Counted from the first letter of the stretch, positions 44,438 through 53,730 are shown. The stretch: 64,000 bases of DNA from an uncultured Christensenellaceae bacterium (GCA_910587025.1 CAJUKR010000001.1:1-64000); one strand, 5' to 3'. Numbers and translations are program-made. The notes: a model not told the origin generated them from the letters alone.

Positions 44438-44725
44438 TTACCTCCCCACAGACTCCGTCACGGCTTTCGCCATATTCGCGTCGAGCAAAGCCGCTAATTT
44501 ACAATTCGGTTTATTGAGCAGATCCTCGAGGTTTTCGGTCGTCCTGATAAGAGGGACTCCGAATTCGGTCGAATACCGATCTGCCTTTTCGCAAAGATTT
44601 TCGGATGCGGACGGCGAAAGTACAAGCAGATATTTGCGTTTCCTGCTCTGCTTGATACTGTCTATACCGTAAAGGATCTTTCCCGACCGTACAGCAAATC
44701 CGAGATAACTTTCGATTTTACCCAT
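44438..44725 (-). CDS. ylxQ: L7Ae-family ribosomal protein YlxQ
   Basis: This 95-residue RNA-binding protein of the L7Ae/L30e family normally sits between ylxR and infB. It begins GKIESYLGFAVRSGKILYG, followed by a KRKYLLVLSPSASEN strand and the VPLIRTTENLEDLL part. I chose the ATG at 44723-44725, which has GGAG 4 nt upstream inside the end of ylxR (8-nt overlap). Confidence 0.92.
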   Translation of the reverse strand: MGKIESYLGFAVRSGKILYGIDSIKQSRKRKYLLVLSPSASENLCEKADRYSTEFGVPLIRTTENLEDLLNKPNCKLAALLDANMAKAVTESVGR

Positions 44726-44969
44726 TCTTCTCCAATTCGTCGTAAATTTCCGAACCGACTTCCGCGCCGAGCGCCTTTGCGAGCAAATTGCTTTTTCTGG
44801 CGCGCTTAACGCATTCCGTCGCAGAGCAAATATATGCGCCTCTGCCGCTTTTCTTGCCCGTCGGATCGATTTCCACACCGCCCTCGGGTGTTACGCGACA
44901 TCTGACAAGTTCGCGCTTGTCTTTCATCATGCGGCATGATATACACATTCTCTGCGGAATTTTTCCCAT
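44718..44969 (-). CDS. ylxR: YlxR family nucleic-acid-binding protein (DUF448)
   Basis: This 83-residue protein has the DUF448 signature PQRMCISCRMMKDKRELVR at its start and SGRGAYICSATECVKRARK near residue 38. Members bind RNA and have been linked to control of RNase P in Bacillus. The ATG overlaps the nusA stop by one base. Confidence 0.93.
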   Translation of the reverse strand: MGKIPQRMCISCRMMKDKRELVRCRVTPEGGVEIDPTGKKSGRGAYICSATECVKRARKSNLLAKALGAEVGSEIYDELEKNG

Positions 44970-46087
44970 CAGTCCTCGAGACCTCCGACATCCTCGAGCG
45001 CATCGACGGACAGATCTTCCGTCGTCGCATCATCCTCTTCCTCCATGTTTTTACGCACGGACGAGTAAGGCTTAACGTCGATTTTCCAGTTTGTAAGCCG
45101 AGCAGCCAGACGGGCGTTCTGTCCGTCGCGACCTATAGCGAGACTGAGCATATCGTCGTTGACGATGACTTTCGCGCTTCTCTCCACTTCATTCGCCTCG
45201 ACCATAATGACCTTCGCGGGCGAAAGCGCTCTCGCAATAAACTCGAGCGGATCTTCGCACCAAGGGATGATCTCGATCTTCTCACCGCCGAGCTCGGAAA
45301 CGATGGAGTTGACGCGGAGACCGCGGTTACCTACGCACGCGCCTACGGCGTCGATGTTTGCGTCTTCGCTGTATACGGCCATTTTCGTACGGAATCCGGG
45401 CTCGCGCACAAGTCCTTTGATAACGACCTGACCCGATTTGATCTCGGGCACTTCCGCTTCGAAAAGTTTACGCACAAAGCCGGGAACGGTTCTGCTGACC
45501 TGAACCTGAGGACCTCTCGTTCCCTGCTTGATTTTCTTTACATATACTTTGACGCGCTCTCCGACATAGAACTTATCTGCGGGAAGCTGATCGGCGGGAG
45601 AAAGCACGGCATCGAGTTGCTTGACTTCGACGTAAACGTACTTCCCGTCTATGCGCCTTACGACGCAGGAGATCAGCTCGTCTTCCTTCTCGCTGAGTTC
45701 GTCGTAAGCCACGCTGTTTTCGAGCTCGCGCAATTTCTGCATAATGACCTGCTTGGCATTCTGAACGACTATGCGCCCGAAATCCTTGCTGTCGATCTCC
45801 TCCGTAATCTTGTCGCCCACCTTGTACTTTTTATTGATAAGTTTTGCGTCCTCGAGGCTGATCTGAGTATCTTTGTCTTCCACCTCTTCGACTACGGTAA
45901 GCGTAGCGATAAAGCGAATAGCCGAACGCTCGGGAACAAGCATTACCTCGACGTTCTTTGCATTGCCGTGCTGCTTCTTGTAAGCGAGCGCAAGAGCGCT
46001 TTCGAGAGTCTCGATAAAGATTTCCTTAGGTATCTTCTTCTCTCTCTCGAGCGCGTCGAGAGCGGCAAAAAACTCCTTGCTGACCAT
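44969..46087 (-). CDS. nusA: Transcription termination/antitermination factor NusA
   Basis: The 372-residue protein has an N-terminal RNA-polymerase-binding domain (about 1-130), an S1 domain with CVVRRIDGKYVYVEV near residue 140, and two KH domains with FRTKMAVYSEDANIDAVGAC near residue 230 and LAIGRDGQNARLAARLTNWKIDV near residue 325 (quoted in part). The length is standard for Firmicutes, which lack the C-terminal acidic repeats of E. coli NusA. Confidence 0.96.
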   Translation of the reverse strand: MVSKEFFAALDALEREKKIPKEIFIETLESALALAYKKQHGNAKNVEVMLVPERSAIRFIATLTVVEEVEDKDTQISLEDAKLINKKYKVGDKITEEIDSKDFGRIVVQNAKQVIMQKLRELENSVAYDELSEKEDELISCVVRRIDGKYVYVEVKQLDAVLSPADQLPADKFYVGERVKVYVKKIKQGTRGPQVQVSRTVPGFVRKLFEAEVPEIKSGQVVIKGLVREPGFRTKMAVYSEDANIDAVGACVGNRGLRVNSIVSELGGEKIEIIPWCEDPLEFIARALSPAKVIMVEANEVERSAKVIVNDDMLSLAIGRDGQNARLAARLTNWKIDVKPYSSVRKNMEEEDDATTEDLSVDALEDVGGLED

Positions 46088-46127
46088 TTTTATATTCCTC
46101 CGAAATTATTCCTTGATATTCAGCGAC

Positions 46128-46583
46128 CTACCCGAACTTCACGAGCGGTCGTACGAGCGCGATTCTGTTCGCTTCTATTCGTATTTCCTTGCCGTCGGAC
46201 GATATGGTCACATATCCGTCCGTACGTTCCGTCAAAACGCCTTCGTATACTTTTACGCCCTTAAGCGGAGCGTAAAGTTTCACCTCTACTTCCTTGCCGT
46301 AATTTCTTTCGAAATCGCGCGCGGTTTTGAACGGTCTGTCCAATCCCGGCGAAGAAATTTCAAGTACGTATGGCTTGCCCCCCGTGGGGTCGATTTCGTC
46401 CATTATGGGTTCTATCGCGTAATGAAGCGACTCGCAATCGTCCAAACTGATGCCGTCCGGAACTTTATCGACAAACACGGTAATTATTTTCTGACCGTAT
46501 TCCGAGCGCTCTTCGATATCGACGATTTCATAGCCGAGCGAAGTTATTTTCGGATTTACGGCGTCGAATATCGTTTTATTCAC
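46128..46583 (-). CDS. rimP: Ribosome maturation factor RimP
   Basis: RimP assists assembly of the 30S subunit. I chose the GTG at 46581-46583 (151 residues), which aligns with known RimP N-termini (YEIVDIEERSE at about 18-28). The only ribosome site, GGAGG (46596-46600), is 12 nt away, which is long, and sits inside the palindrome 46590-46602. Conserved blocks include SLDDCESLHYAIEPIMDEID and YVLEISSPGLDRPFKT. It is the first gene of the rimP-nusA-infB operon. Confidence 0.92.
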   Translation of the reverse strand: MNKTIFDAVNPKITSLGYEIVDIEERSEYGQKIITVFVDKVPDGISLDDCESLHYAIEPIMDEIDPTGGKPYVLEISSPGLDRPFKTARDFERNYGKEVEVKLYAPLKGVKVYEGVLTERTDGYVTISSDGKEIRIEANRIALVRPLVKFG

Positions 46584-46661
46584 TGACTGTCGGAGCCTCC
46601 GATAAAAGTTAAGAGCGGACTCGCAAGCCCACTCTATAGCATACACTATTCAAGTAATATA

Positions 46662-46690
46662 ATTATACCATACGCGTCATTGCAATGCAA
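46662..46690 (-). promoter_or_regulatory. Promoter for rimP-nusA-ylxRQ-infB
   Basis: TTGCAT (46685-46690) and TATAAT (46662-46667) are 17 nt apart on the minus strand with an extended TGG before the -10 box. They lie in the gap after the PolC-like gene. The leader is about 75 nt. Confidence 0.75.
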
Positions 46691-46699
46691 GCGTTTTCA

Positions 46700-48193
46700 T
46701 CATATATTTGCTAAAATTTTGGCATACGCTTCGGCAAAAGGCAATGCGCGGCGAGTGTTTTTCGGACGCACTTCCCTGAATTTCGACGCATCTGCGAACT
46801 TGGTTATCTCGGCAAGCGGAGGCTCGGGAATATGCAACTTTTCCAGATACGGTCTGAGCACGTAAATATGCCAGTCTACCGGAAACCCGGTAAGAGTATA
46901 ACCGTCGAAAAACCTGTAAAAGTCGGGCAGAACCTGATCGAAAGTGGGCTTACCGATAAAATCGGAAGCAAGTACGCCCGCAGCCAGTCTCGCTTCTTCG
47001 GACATCTCCGCCGCGGGACGGATAAGCGACGAAAAAGTTTCGGTGATTTTTCCGCCCTCGAGTCTTACGGCGCCGATCTCGATCGGCTCGCCCGGAGCAT
47101 ATTTATTCTGCGACGAAGTAAGCACGGAAAAAACGACAAGCGGCTCGGTAGTAAGCGGCTTCCGTTCCCCGCCGTACATACGCGACTGGGAAAGCGCGGT
47201 ATACGGAACGGGACGGACGTAGCGGTAATCGTCGTCCACGAGCCTGACGACCTCGTTGATCTCGAATACGGTTTCCGCGCACTCCGAAAAATGACGCAAT
47301 CCGAATTGCAATGTCCCGTCGCCCGCGCGCGCGTCATAGTCGAGATATCCGTCCGCAATAATATACGCTCCGTCTTTGAGCGAATCGATCGCGCTCTCTC
47401 CTTTCACGCTCGGAAAAAACACGCATCTGATCTTTCCCGTACCGTCGTCGAGAGAGAAAGTCGCGAACTTTCGCTTCTCTTCCTCGTTTTCCGCTTTTTT
47501 TGGAGTATACTCACGCACGCGGGCATCGATCACACGCCCGTAAAGCGTCGTAAATTCAGGTTGCAGACAATCTCCGATATACCCGGCGGTACCTTTTATC
47601 TGATCGCCGTAAACGGCGCGCCTGTCCTTCGGGTCGATGCGTCTGCCCTCGTCGGGACGGGCGTACGAAAATTTCGGACGAAACGTTTCGAGATTCAGCA
47701 CCTGTCTGATCTCGTCGGTATTGTCGGCTTTCGATCCGATCGTCACGGTAAAATCGGCAAAAAAGCGATCGTCGAGATACCCTTTGAGTTTGATGTCTAG
47801 ACCGTTTTCCGTAACGTAAGCGGCAATGCTTTCGGGAAGATTGATGATAACCGACGGCTTATCCCCCGTCACGATCGCCGTATTCTCTTTCGCTATGGAC
47901 GAAAACACCAAAGCGCTCTGCTTGCCGAAAAACTCCGAAATGCTTCGCATGATCTCCCCCGAAGAAAAAGCGATCGGGGATGCCGACAGCGTGACGGAAA
48001 CGGACGGCGGAAGCAGTGTACGGGCGACTTCGATAATACGCGATCTGGCTTTAACGAAATCCTGCTCCCGCTCCTTTTTGTAAACCGCTTCGAGAGTGAC
48101 CTTAAAACGCTCCGAATCCACCTTTGCGGATACAAAGCGAACGTACGGATAATCGCCGCATGTATTATAGAATTTTTCGTTGAAATCAGTCAA
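46700..48193 (-). CDS. PolC-like protein without PHP or polymerase domains, degenerate exonuclease
   Basis: This 497-residue protein occupies the polC position between ispG and rimP. Residues 1 to about 195 resemble the PolC N-terminal region, about 200-310 form an OB-fold (TLYGRVIDARVREY, FATFSLDDGTGKIRCVFF), and about 340-497 read as a DnaQ-type exonuclease. Catalytic residues are gone: the DxE motif is SVL in VVFSVLTSS, the second Asp is His in GFPVDWHIYVL, and HxAxxD is RRALPFAEA. The PHP and polymerase parts, about 900 residues of normal PolC, are absent. It overlaps ispG by 4 nt and keeps a clean reading frame, so it appears retained rather than decaying. A non-catalytic replication accessory role is possible. 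Confidence 0.72.
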   Translation of the reverse strand: MTDFNEKFYNTCGDYPYVRFVSAKVDSERFKVTLEAVYKKEREQDFVKARSRIIEVARTLLPPSVSVTLSASPIAFSSGEIMRSISEFFGKQSALVFSSIAKENTAIVTGDKPSVIINLPESIAAYVTENGLDIKLKGYLDDRFFADFTVTIGSKADNTDEIRQVLNLETFRPKFSYARPDEGRRIDPKDRRAVYGDQIKGTAGYIGDCLQPEFTTLYGRVIDARVREYTPKKAENEEEKRKFATFSLDDGTGKIRCVFFPSVKGESAIDSLKDGAYIIADGYLDYDARAGDGTLQFGLRHFSECAETVFEINEVVRLVDDDYRYVRPVPYTALSQSRMYGGERKPLTTEPLVVFSVLTSSQNKYAPGEPIEIGAVRLEGGKITETFSSLIRPAAEMSEEARLAAGVLASDFIGKPTFDQVLPDFYRFFDGYTLTGFPVDWHIYVLRPYLEKLHIPEPPLAEITKFADASKFREVRPKNTRRALPFAEAYAKILANI

Positions 48194-49230
48194 CCGACAA
48201 GCTCCGTCAACATTGCGATAAATTCGGCTTCGGCATCCGCAACCGACATAGTCGCGAATACCTCTCCTTTTTTGAACAGTACCGCCTTATCCTTGCCGCC
48301 GGCAATACCGAGATCGGCATCGGACGCTTCGCCCGGTCCGTTCACGACGCACCCCATTACCGCTATTTTCATTGGTTTTTTAACGTTCTTCACGATACGC
48401 TTGGTTTTATGTACAAGCGATTCGAGATCGTAAAAACAGCGGGCGCACGTGGGACATGATACCACTTCGGCGTAATTTCGGTCGAGACCGACCGCGCGGA
48501 GTATACCGCGCCCAACTTCGACCTCTCGCACGGGGTCGCCTGTCAAAGACACTCTGACTGTATCGCCTATGCCGTCGATAAGAAGCGAAGCTATACCCGC
48601 CGAGGACTTGATAACGGCATCCTCGCCCGCCCCGCTCTCCGTGATGCCCACATGAAGCGGATAATCGCAAAGCTCGGACAGTCTGCGGTAAGCGGTAATG
48701 CATTTTTTCACGTCGCTAGACTTTACCGAAATCACTATATCGTAAAATCCCTCACGCTCGAGCGCGGACACCGAACGCAAAGCGCTTTCGGCAAGCGCTT
48801 CCGCCGTAGCGCCGTTATATTTGGCTCTTATATCCTTTTCGAGCGAGCCTCCGTTGATGCCTATACGAATCGGACAACCGTTCGACTTGCACGCCGAAAC
48901 CAACTCTTTCAACCCGCTCGCCGAAGTATTGCCCGGATTGTAACGTACTTTGGCGAAACCGATATCGGCGCAAGCGACGGCGAGTTTACAGTCGAACTGT
49001 ATATCCGCGACAAGCGGCATTCCGCATTCCGCAATATATCTCTTGCATATCTCGACATCGCGCATATCGCGTACCGCAAGACGCGCAATGTCGCAACCGG
49101 CTGCGGCAAGCGCGGACAACTGCGCCGAGGTCGATGAATAGTCGGACGTATCCGTATTCGTCATCGACTGCAAAGCTACGGCACTACCGCCGCCGATTGT
49201 AATGTTCCCTATTTTTACGGTTTTTGTCAT
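48190..49230 (-). CDS. ispG: 4-hydroxy-3-methylbut-2-enyl diphosphate synthase (IspG/GcpE)
   Basis: It converts MEcPP to HMBPP using a 4Fe-4S cluster. The 346-residue protein shows VALQSMTNTDTSD near residue 20, VADIQFD near residue 75, the Fe-S cysteines in VSCPTCARC near residue 262, and MGCVVNGPGEASDAD near residue 300, with the Glu that completes the cluster. It lies 3 nt after rseP. Confidence 0.96.
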   Translation of the reverse strand: MTKTVKIGNITIGGGSAVALQSMTNTDTSDYSSTSAQLSALAAAGCDIARLAVRDMRDVEICKRYIAECGMPLVADIQFDCKLAVACADIGFAKVRYNPGNTSASGLKELVSACKSNGCPIRIGINGGSLEKDIRAKYNGATAEALAESALRSVSALEREGFYDIVISVKSSDVKKCITAYRRLSELCDYPLHVGITESGAGEDAVIKSSAGIASLLIDGIGDTVRVSLTGDPVREVEVGRGILRAVGLDRNYAEVVSCPTCARCFYDLESLVHKTKRIVKNVKKPMKIAVMGCVVNGPGEASDADLGIAGGKDKAVLFKKGEVFATMSVADAEAEFIAMLTELVG

Positions 49231-49233
49231 AAG

Positions 49234-50349
49234 TCAGATAAACCTCGAAAATATTCCGATTATGTCCACGACGACAACGAACCCGAGCAGAAGCGCAAGA
49301 CCTATGCCGTGGATATACGCTTCCACCGTGCGATTGATCGGTTTTTTACGTATCCATTCTATCGCAGTAAAAATCACGCGCGCGCCGTCAAGGGACGGAA
49401 CGGGCAAAAGATTGAAAATAGCCAGATTGCTCGCGATCAACGGCAAAAGCAAAAGCAGATACTGCCAGCCCGTTTCCGCCATCGTAGCAATCGCCGTAAC
49501 CGTACCTACGGGACCGGTAAGCGATGTAATCGGCACACGTCCCGTGATCAGCTGACCGAACGACGCAAAAACCATGCCCGCCATTTTGAACGTAAACGGA
49601 AACGACAGCCCTACGGCTTCGAAAAACGAAACGTTTACCGTTTCATACGAGATGCGGATACCGATAAGCGAGCTTTCGGTATAACCGCCGTTTCCGTCGG
49701 ATACAAGCATTTTACGCTTTGTTACCGGAACATCGAAATACTCGCCGTCACGTTCCACCGTCAAGACAACGCCGTCGCCGTCGGTAAGACCGCCGGTAAG
49801 TTCCGTAAACGAGTCCAGTACGCCTATACTTATCCCGTCGACTGCCGTAATGCGGTCGCCGTCGGCGAGACCGGAAGCATACGGTTCTCCGTTATCCGGA
49901 TTCTCGTACAGATCCTGCACCGTCGGTACGGTATATCCGACTGCGATAATATAAATAAACGAAAACAGGAACGCCGAAAAAAGGTTGAATCCCGCGCCGG
50001 CGAGAAGTACGAGAATGCGTTTCCACGGTTTTTGCCGTGTAAAGGTAAGCCGCTTATCGGACTCGGACACATCCGCATTCGAAACAAATTCCCCGACCGA
50101 CATGAGCGTATCGGACGCATCGTCGTCTTCGCCGTAAAACGAGCAATAACCGCCCAAAGGCAGCGCTCTGACGGAAAAAAGTTCTCCGCTTTTTTTCGAT
50201 CTGCGCCCGATAATCTTCGGTCCGAAACCTATCGAGAACTCATTGATATGAAATCCCAGCAATTTGCCGACAGTATAATGCCCCAGTTCGTGAATTACGA
50301 TCATAAGCATGAGTACAAGCACGGCAAGAATAATGTAGAGAAAAATCAT
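49234..50349 (-). CDS. rseP: RIP metalloprotease RseP
   Basis: This 371-residue site-2 protease cleaves membrane segments such as those of anti-sigma factors. The zinc motif is IVIHELGHYTVGKLLGF near residue 22, one PDZ domain spans about 130-210 (ASGLADGDRITAVDG), and the third ligand lies in LLPVPSLDGARVIF near residue 315. Four membrane helices are visible. It overlaps dxr by 4 nt in the usual dxr-rseP-ispG order. Confidence 0.95.
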   Translation of the reverse strand: MIFLYIILAVLVLMLMIVIHELGHYTVGKLLGFHINEFSIGFGPKIIGRRSKKSGELFSVRALPLGGYCSFYGEDDDASDTLMSVGEFVSNADVSESDKRLTFTRQKPWKRILVLLAGAGFNLFSAFLFSFIYIIAVGYTVPTVQDLYENPDNGEPYASGLADGDRITAVDGISIGVLDSFTELTGGLTDGDGVVLTVERDGEYFDVPVTKRKMLVSDGNGGYTESSLIGIRISYETVNVSFFEAVGLSFPFTFKMAGMVFASFGQLITGRVPITSLTGPVGTVTAIATMAETGWQYLLLLLPLIASNLAIFNLLPVPSLDGARVIFTAIEWIRKKPINRTVEAYIHGIGLALLLGFVVVVDIIGIFSRFI

Positions 50350-51464
50350 TTACAGCTATACTTACTCCCGAAATAGTCTTTGATCTTGCGATCGAGAACG
50401 AGAAGATCTTTGTAACAAAAATCCCTCACTATTTCGTTTATGCTCAATGCCTCCTCGATTATGCCGCAAATATCGGTAAAACGTACTCTGTTTTTGACGA
50501 AAAGTTCCACGGCGATCTCGTCTGCCATGCTGAATATAGCCGGCGCGGTGCCGCCCGTACCGACGCATTTCTTTGCGATCGCAGGCGCGGGAAATCTTTG
50601 TTCGTCCGGTTTTCCGAAAGTAAGCGGGCGGGAAAAGTCAAACGGTTTAACGCCGGCGTTCACCGATCTCGACGGATAAGTCATTGCATACTGTATGGCA
50701 AGTTCCATGTTCGGATACGACATAAGCGCAAGCGTGGAATTGTCTTCGAATTCCACCATGGAATGTATGACGCTCTCCGGATGAATGACGTAATCCACTT
50801 CGCACGCGCCGAACAATCGGTATGCCTCGATTATTTCCAACCCCTTATTCACCATAGTCGCGCTGTCGACCGAAATCTTACGACCCATATTCCATGTCGG
50901 ATGTCGTACCGCCTGCTCGGGAGTGACGGCGGAAAGATCGACATCCCGTCTGTCGAAGAACGGTCCGCCGCTTGCGGTAAGAATTATCTTCTTCACGTCC
51001 TCGCGCCTGTCCGCCCGAAGGCACTGAAAAACCGCGGAATGCTCGCTGTCGACGGGAATTATTTCGGAACCGCAACGCTTCGCTTCCGCCATGACGAGAT
51101 CGCCCGCGCAGACTATGGCTTCCTTATTGGCGAGCGCGATCCGTCCCCCCTTTTCTATAAGTTTCATAAGAGGAGGAAGCGCGGCAAGTCCGGAAATCGC
51201 CATGACGTAAATATCCGCTTCGATCTCTTCGGCAAGCCGCTCCGCGGCATCCTCGCCCGTAAATGCGACGACGCCCGGGATATCGACGGGAACGACGGAA
51301 GCCGCGAAATCGGGCGAGAATTCTTCCGCCTGTGCCCTCAGAAGCGTTACGTTTGTGCCCGCGGACAAAGCCGTGATCTTGTATTCGTGCGGAAAACGGC
51401 GCACAACATTCAATGTTTGTACGCCGATGCTTCCACTGCTTCCGAACACCGCTACGGTTTTCAA
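50346..51464 (-). CDS. dxr: 1-deoxy-D-xylulose-5-phosphate reductoisomerase
   Basis: It makes MEP from DXP with NADPH. The start is a TTG at 51462-51464 that overlaps the cdsA stop (TTGA), giving 372 residues. The N-terminal VAVFGSSGSIGVQTLNVV binds NADPH; ALANKEAIVCAG, PVDSEHSAVFQCL and LTASGGPF form the active site, with NMGRKISVDSATMVNKGLE next. Length and motifs are normal. Confidence 0.95.
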   Translation of the reverse strand: MKTVAVFGSSGSIGVQTLNVVRRFPHEYKITALSAGTNVTLLRAQAEEFSPDFAASVVPVDIPGVVAFTGEDAAERLAEEIEADIYVMAISGLAALPPLMKLIEKGGRIALANKEAIVCAGDLVMAEAKRCGSEIIPVDSEHSAVFQCLRADRREDVKKIILTASGGPFFDRRDVDLSAVTPEQAVRHPTWNMGRKISVDSATMVNKGLEIIEAYRLFGACEVDYVIHPESVIHSMVEFEDNSTLALMSYPNMELAIQYAMTYPSRSVNAGVKPFDFSRPLTFGKPDEQRFPAPAIAKKCVGTGGTAPAIFSMADEIAVELFVKNRVRFTDICGIIEEALSINEIVRDFCYKDLLVLDRKIKDYFGSKYSCK

Positions 51465-52426
51465 ACGACCACCGCCGATGAGAAGTATATCACTATCGTA
51501 ATGAACAGATATGTCACCATAGACGCGACAAGCGTACCGTCTATACGGTCGAGCGCGCCGCCGTGTCCAGGTATCAACGTGCCGTAATCCTTGATCTCGC
51601 AGAAACGTTTGATATAAGAAGCCATGAGATCGCCGACCTCGGTCGCGATCGCAACGCACAGTCCGAGCGACAGATACAGCGCAAGGCTGATAAATACGTT
51701 TTCGTTAAATCCCGTGAGTCCGAACACACCGGTAAACGAAAGCGCAAATACGAGCGCCGCCGCGACCATGCCGCCGAACAATCCTCCGATCGCGCCCGAG
51801 ACAGTCTTTTTCGGGCTTATGATGGGAGCGAGTTTCGGACCTTTGAAAAGTTTTCCGACGAACAGCGCGAAAATGTCCGCGCCCGCCCCGCATGCGAAAG
51901 TCATTATGATCGCAATGGGGCGATAGTTCGGCGCAAACGAACCGGAAGCGTACGGGTCGTATTGCCACCCGGTAAACGCCAATCCCGCGTCAGCACCAGA
52001 AAAATAGTTCAACCCGATAAAGTATACCATGATACCCACGGGATAAATCATGCAGATGAACGTGCTTATAACGTTTTCGAAAGTATGTTTGGAGCTTGCC
52101 ATATTTACGATAAAGCAAACAATAAACATTGCGATCAGAACTACGAAAAACGCCGTAATACCGCCGTAACCGTTGGAATGGAACGCCGCGTTAAGTTCGT
52201 GTACCGTTTTGAATGCGGCATAACCCACGAAAATAAATACAACTATAACGCCGAACATCGGCTTACTGTACTTGTTTTCTATGGCGCGAGTCATTTCGTA
52301 TGCCGTAAGGATCATAAGCAATACTATAAAAGCGTCGTAGATCTCAGCCACAACGTACTGCGACAGAAACAGCACCAACGCCATTATCGCCAATAATACA
52401 ATTCCGAATATTACTCTGTTTTTCAT
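51461..52426 (-). CDS. cdsA: Phosphatidate cytidylyltransferase
   Basis: This membrane enzyme makes CDP-diacylglycerol from phosphatidate and CTP. The 321-residue protein has about eight hydrophobic segments; conserved blocks are ADIFALFVGKLFKGPKLAP, SPKKTVSGAIGG, and the C-terminal IPGHGGALDRIDG signature. It overlaps uppS by one base. Confidence 0.94.
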   Translation of the reverse strand: MKNRVIFGIVLLAIMALVLFLSQYVVAEIYDAFIVLLMILTAYEMTRAIENKYSKPMFGVIVVFIFVGYAAFKTVHELNAAFHSNGYGGITAFFVVLIAMFIVCFIVNMASSKHTFENVISTFICMIYPVGIMVYFIGLNYFSGADAGLAFTGWQYDPYASGSFAPNYRPIAIIMTFACGAGADIFALFVGKLFKGPKLAPIISPKKTVSGAIGGLFGGMVAAALVFALSFTGVFGLTGFNENVFISLALYLSLGLCVAIATEVGDLMASYIKRFCEIKDYGTLIPGHGGALDRIDGTLVASMVTYLFITIVIYFSSAVVV

Positions 52427-53118
52427 TACTCCGATATTTTTCCGAATCTTCTGTCGGTAGCCGAATAGTCGGCAATGATCTTGTCAAGCTCGGCTTCCGA
52501 AAAATCGGGCCAAAGCGTATCCACGAAATATATTTCCGAGTATGCCGACTGATAAAGCAAAAAATTACTTATGCGATGTTCGCCGCCCGTCCTGACTATA
52601 ATGTCGGGATCGGGCATTCCGCCCGTATACAACACTTCGGAAATGTCCTGTTCGGTAATCTCGGTCTTGCCCGAAAGCGAATTCACCGCTCGGACGATCT
52701 CCGCTCTTCCTCCGTAATTGAAACAGATATTGAGAACTCCTCCGCCCAGTCCGTGTGTCTTTTCGTATGCATCGGATACCAAAGCAACGGTTTCCTCGTC
52801 CAGCACAGACACATCGCCGAGAACATTCAGACTTATGTTTTTTCGCGTAAGGATCGGAATATTCTTTTTCAGATACTTTTTGAAAAGTCCAAGCAAGCCC
52901 GAAACTTCGCTTTCGGGTCTTCCCCAATTTTCCGTCGAGAACGCAAACAAAGTCAGATAGCCGATCCCGCGCGAAAATACCGCGTCCGCTATCCTGTCTA
53001 TCGTCTTTACACCTTCGCGATGTCCCAAACTGCGCGGCATATGGCGGTTTTTCGCCCATCTGCCGTTGCCGTCCATGATTATCGCTATATGCGAAGGATA
53101 ACGGGCATCAGATTTCAA
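52426..53118 (-). CDS. uppS: Undecaprenyl diphosphate synthase (cis-prenyltransferase)
   Basis: It extends farnesyl diphosphate with IPP to the C55 carrier lipid used for cell wall synthesis. The 230-residue protein starts with IAIIMDGNGRWAKNRHMPR and the GHREGVK block, then FAFSTENWGRP near residue 72; the C-terminal RTGGEHRISNFLLYQSAYSE completes the site. It overlaps frr by 11 nt. Confidence 0.96.
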   Translation of the reverse strand: MKSDARYPSHIAIIMDGNGRWAKNRHMPRSLGHREGVKTIDRIADAVFSRGIGYLTLFAFSTENWGRPESEVSGLLGLFKKYLKKNIPILTRKNISLNVLGDVSVLDEETVALVSDAYEKTHGLGGGVLNICFNYGGRAEIVRAVNSLSGKTEITEQDISEVLYTGGMPDPDIIVRTGGEHRISNFLLYQSAYSEIYFVDTLWPDFSEAELDKIIADYSATDRRFGKISE

Positions 53119-53674
53119 GGATCTCTTTTTCCTTATCCTTGCTCATCTCGTCGGTAGACGCGATGTACTTGTCGAGATATTTCTGAACGTCCTTTTCGAA
53201 TCCCGCAAGCTCGTCTTCGGAAAAATTCAGATCTTTTTTAAGTTTCTTCGCTCTGTCCAGACTGTCGCGACGTTCGTTTCTGAGAACGACTTTGCAGTCT
53301 TCGGACATCTTCTTGACCTGTTTGACGAGATCCTTTCGTCTTTCTTCCGTAAGCTGCGGGAAAACAAGACGGATAACCTTTCCGTCATCGGTCGGATTGA
53401 TACCGATATCGGAAGCAGCGATAGCCTTGACGGTTTCTTTCGCCGCGCTTCTGTCGAACAGGTTTATAACAAGCATACGCGGTTCGGGTACCGAAATATT
53501 CGCCATTTGCTTAAGCGGCGTCTGAGATCCGTAATAATCGACGGTTATATTGTCGAGAATTTTCGGGTTTGCCCTGCCTGCGCGTACGGTAACATACTCG
53601 CCCGACAAATGGTTGATTGCTTTCTCGAGTTTCTCCTCGAGATTGAAAAGCTCTTCTTCGAGTTCGGGTAACAT
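53108..53674 (-). CDS. frr: Ribosome recycling factor
   Basis: Frr splits post-termination ribosomes with EF-G. The 188-residue protein has the two-domain L shape pattern: LSGEYVTVRAGRANPKILD near residue 24, DYYGSQTPLKQMANIS, IGINPTDDGKVIRLVFPQLTEERRK-type hinge residues (quoted in part) and a C-terminal helix. GGAGG precedes the ATG. Confidence 0.96.
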   Translation of the reverse strand: MLPELEEELFNLEEKLEKAINHLSGEYVTVRAGRANPKILDNITVDYYGSQTPLKQMANISVPEPRMLVINLFDRSAAKETVKAIAASDIGINPTDDGKVIRLVFPQLTEERRKDLVKQVKKMSEDCKVVLRNERRDSLDRAKKLKKDLNFSEDELAGFEKDVQKYLDKYIASTDEMSKDKEKEILEI

Positions 53675-53695
53675 ATTCTTCCTCCGATTTTTACC

Positions 53696-53724
53696 AGTAT
53701 ATCATAATCTTATGCAAGTCGCAA
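53696..53724 (-). promoter_or_regulatory. Possible internal promoter for frr-uppS-cdsA-dxr
   Basis: TTGCGA (53719-53724) and TATACT (53696-53701) are 17 nt apart on the minus strand, with an extended TGA before the -10 box, in the gap between pyrH and frr. Confidence 0.6.
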
Positions 53725-53730
53725 GCTATT

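Noticed and set aside
44936..46264. Plus-strand frame of about 440 codons opposite nusA
   Set aside because: It covers nusA, whose protein is unmistakable; the plus-strand translation has no known motif.
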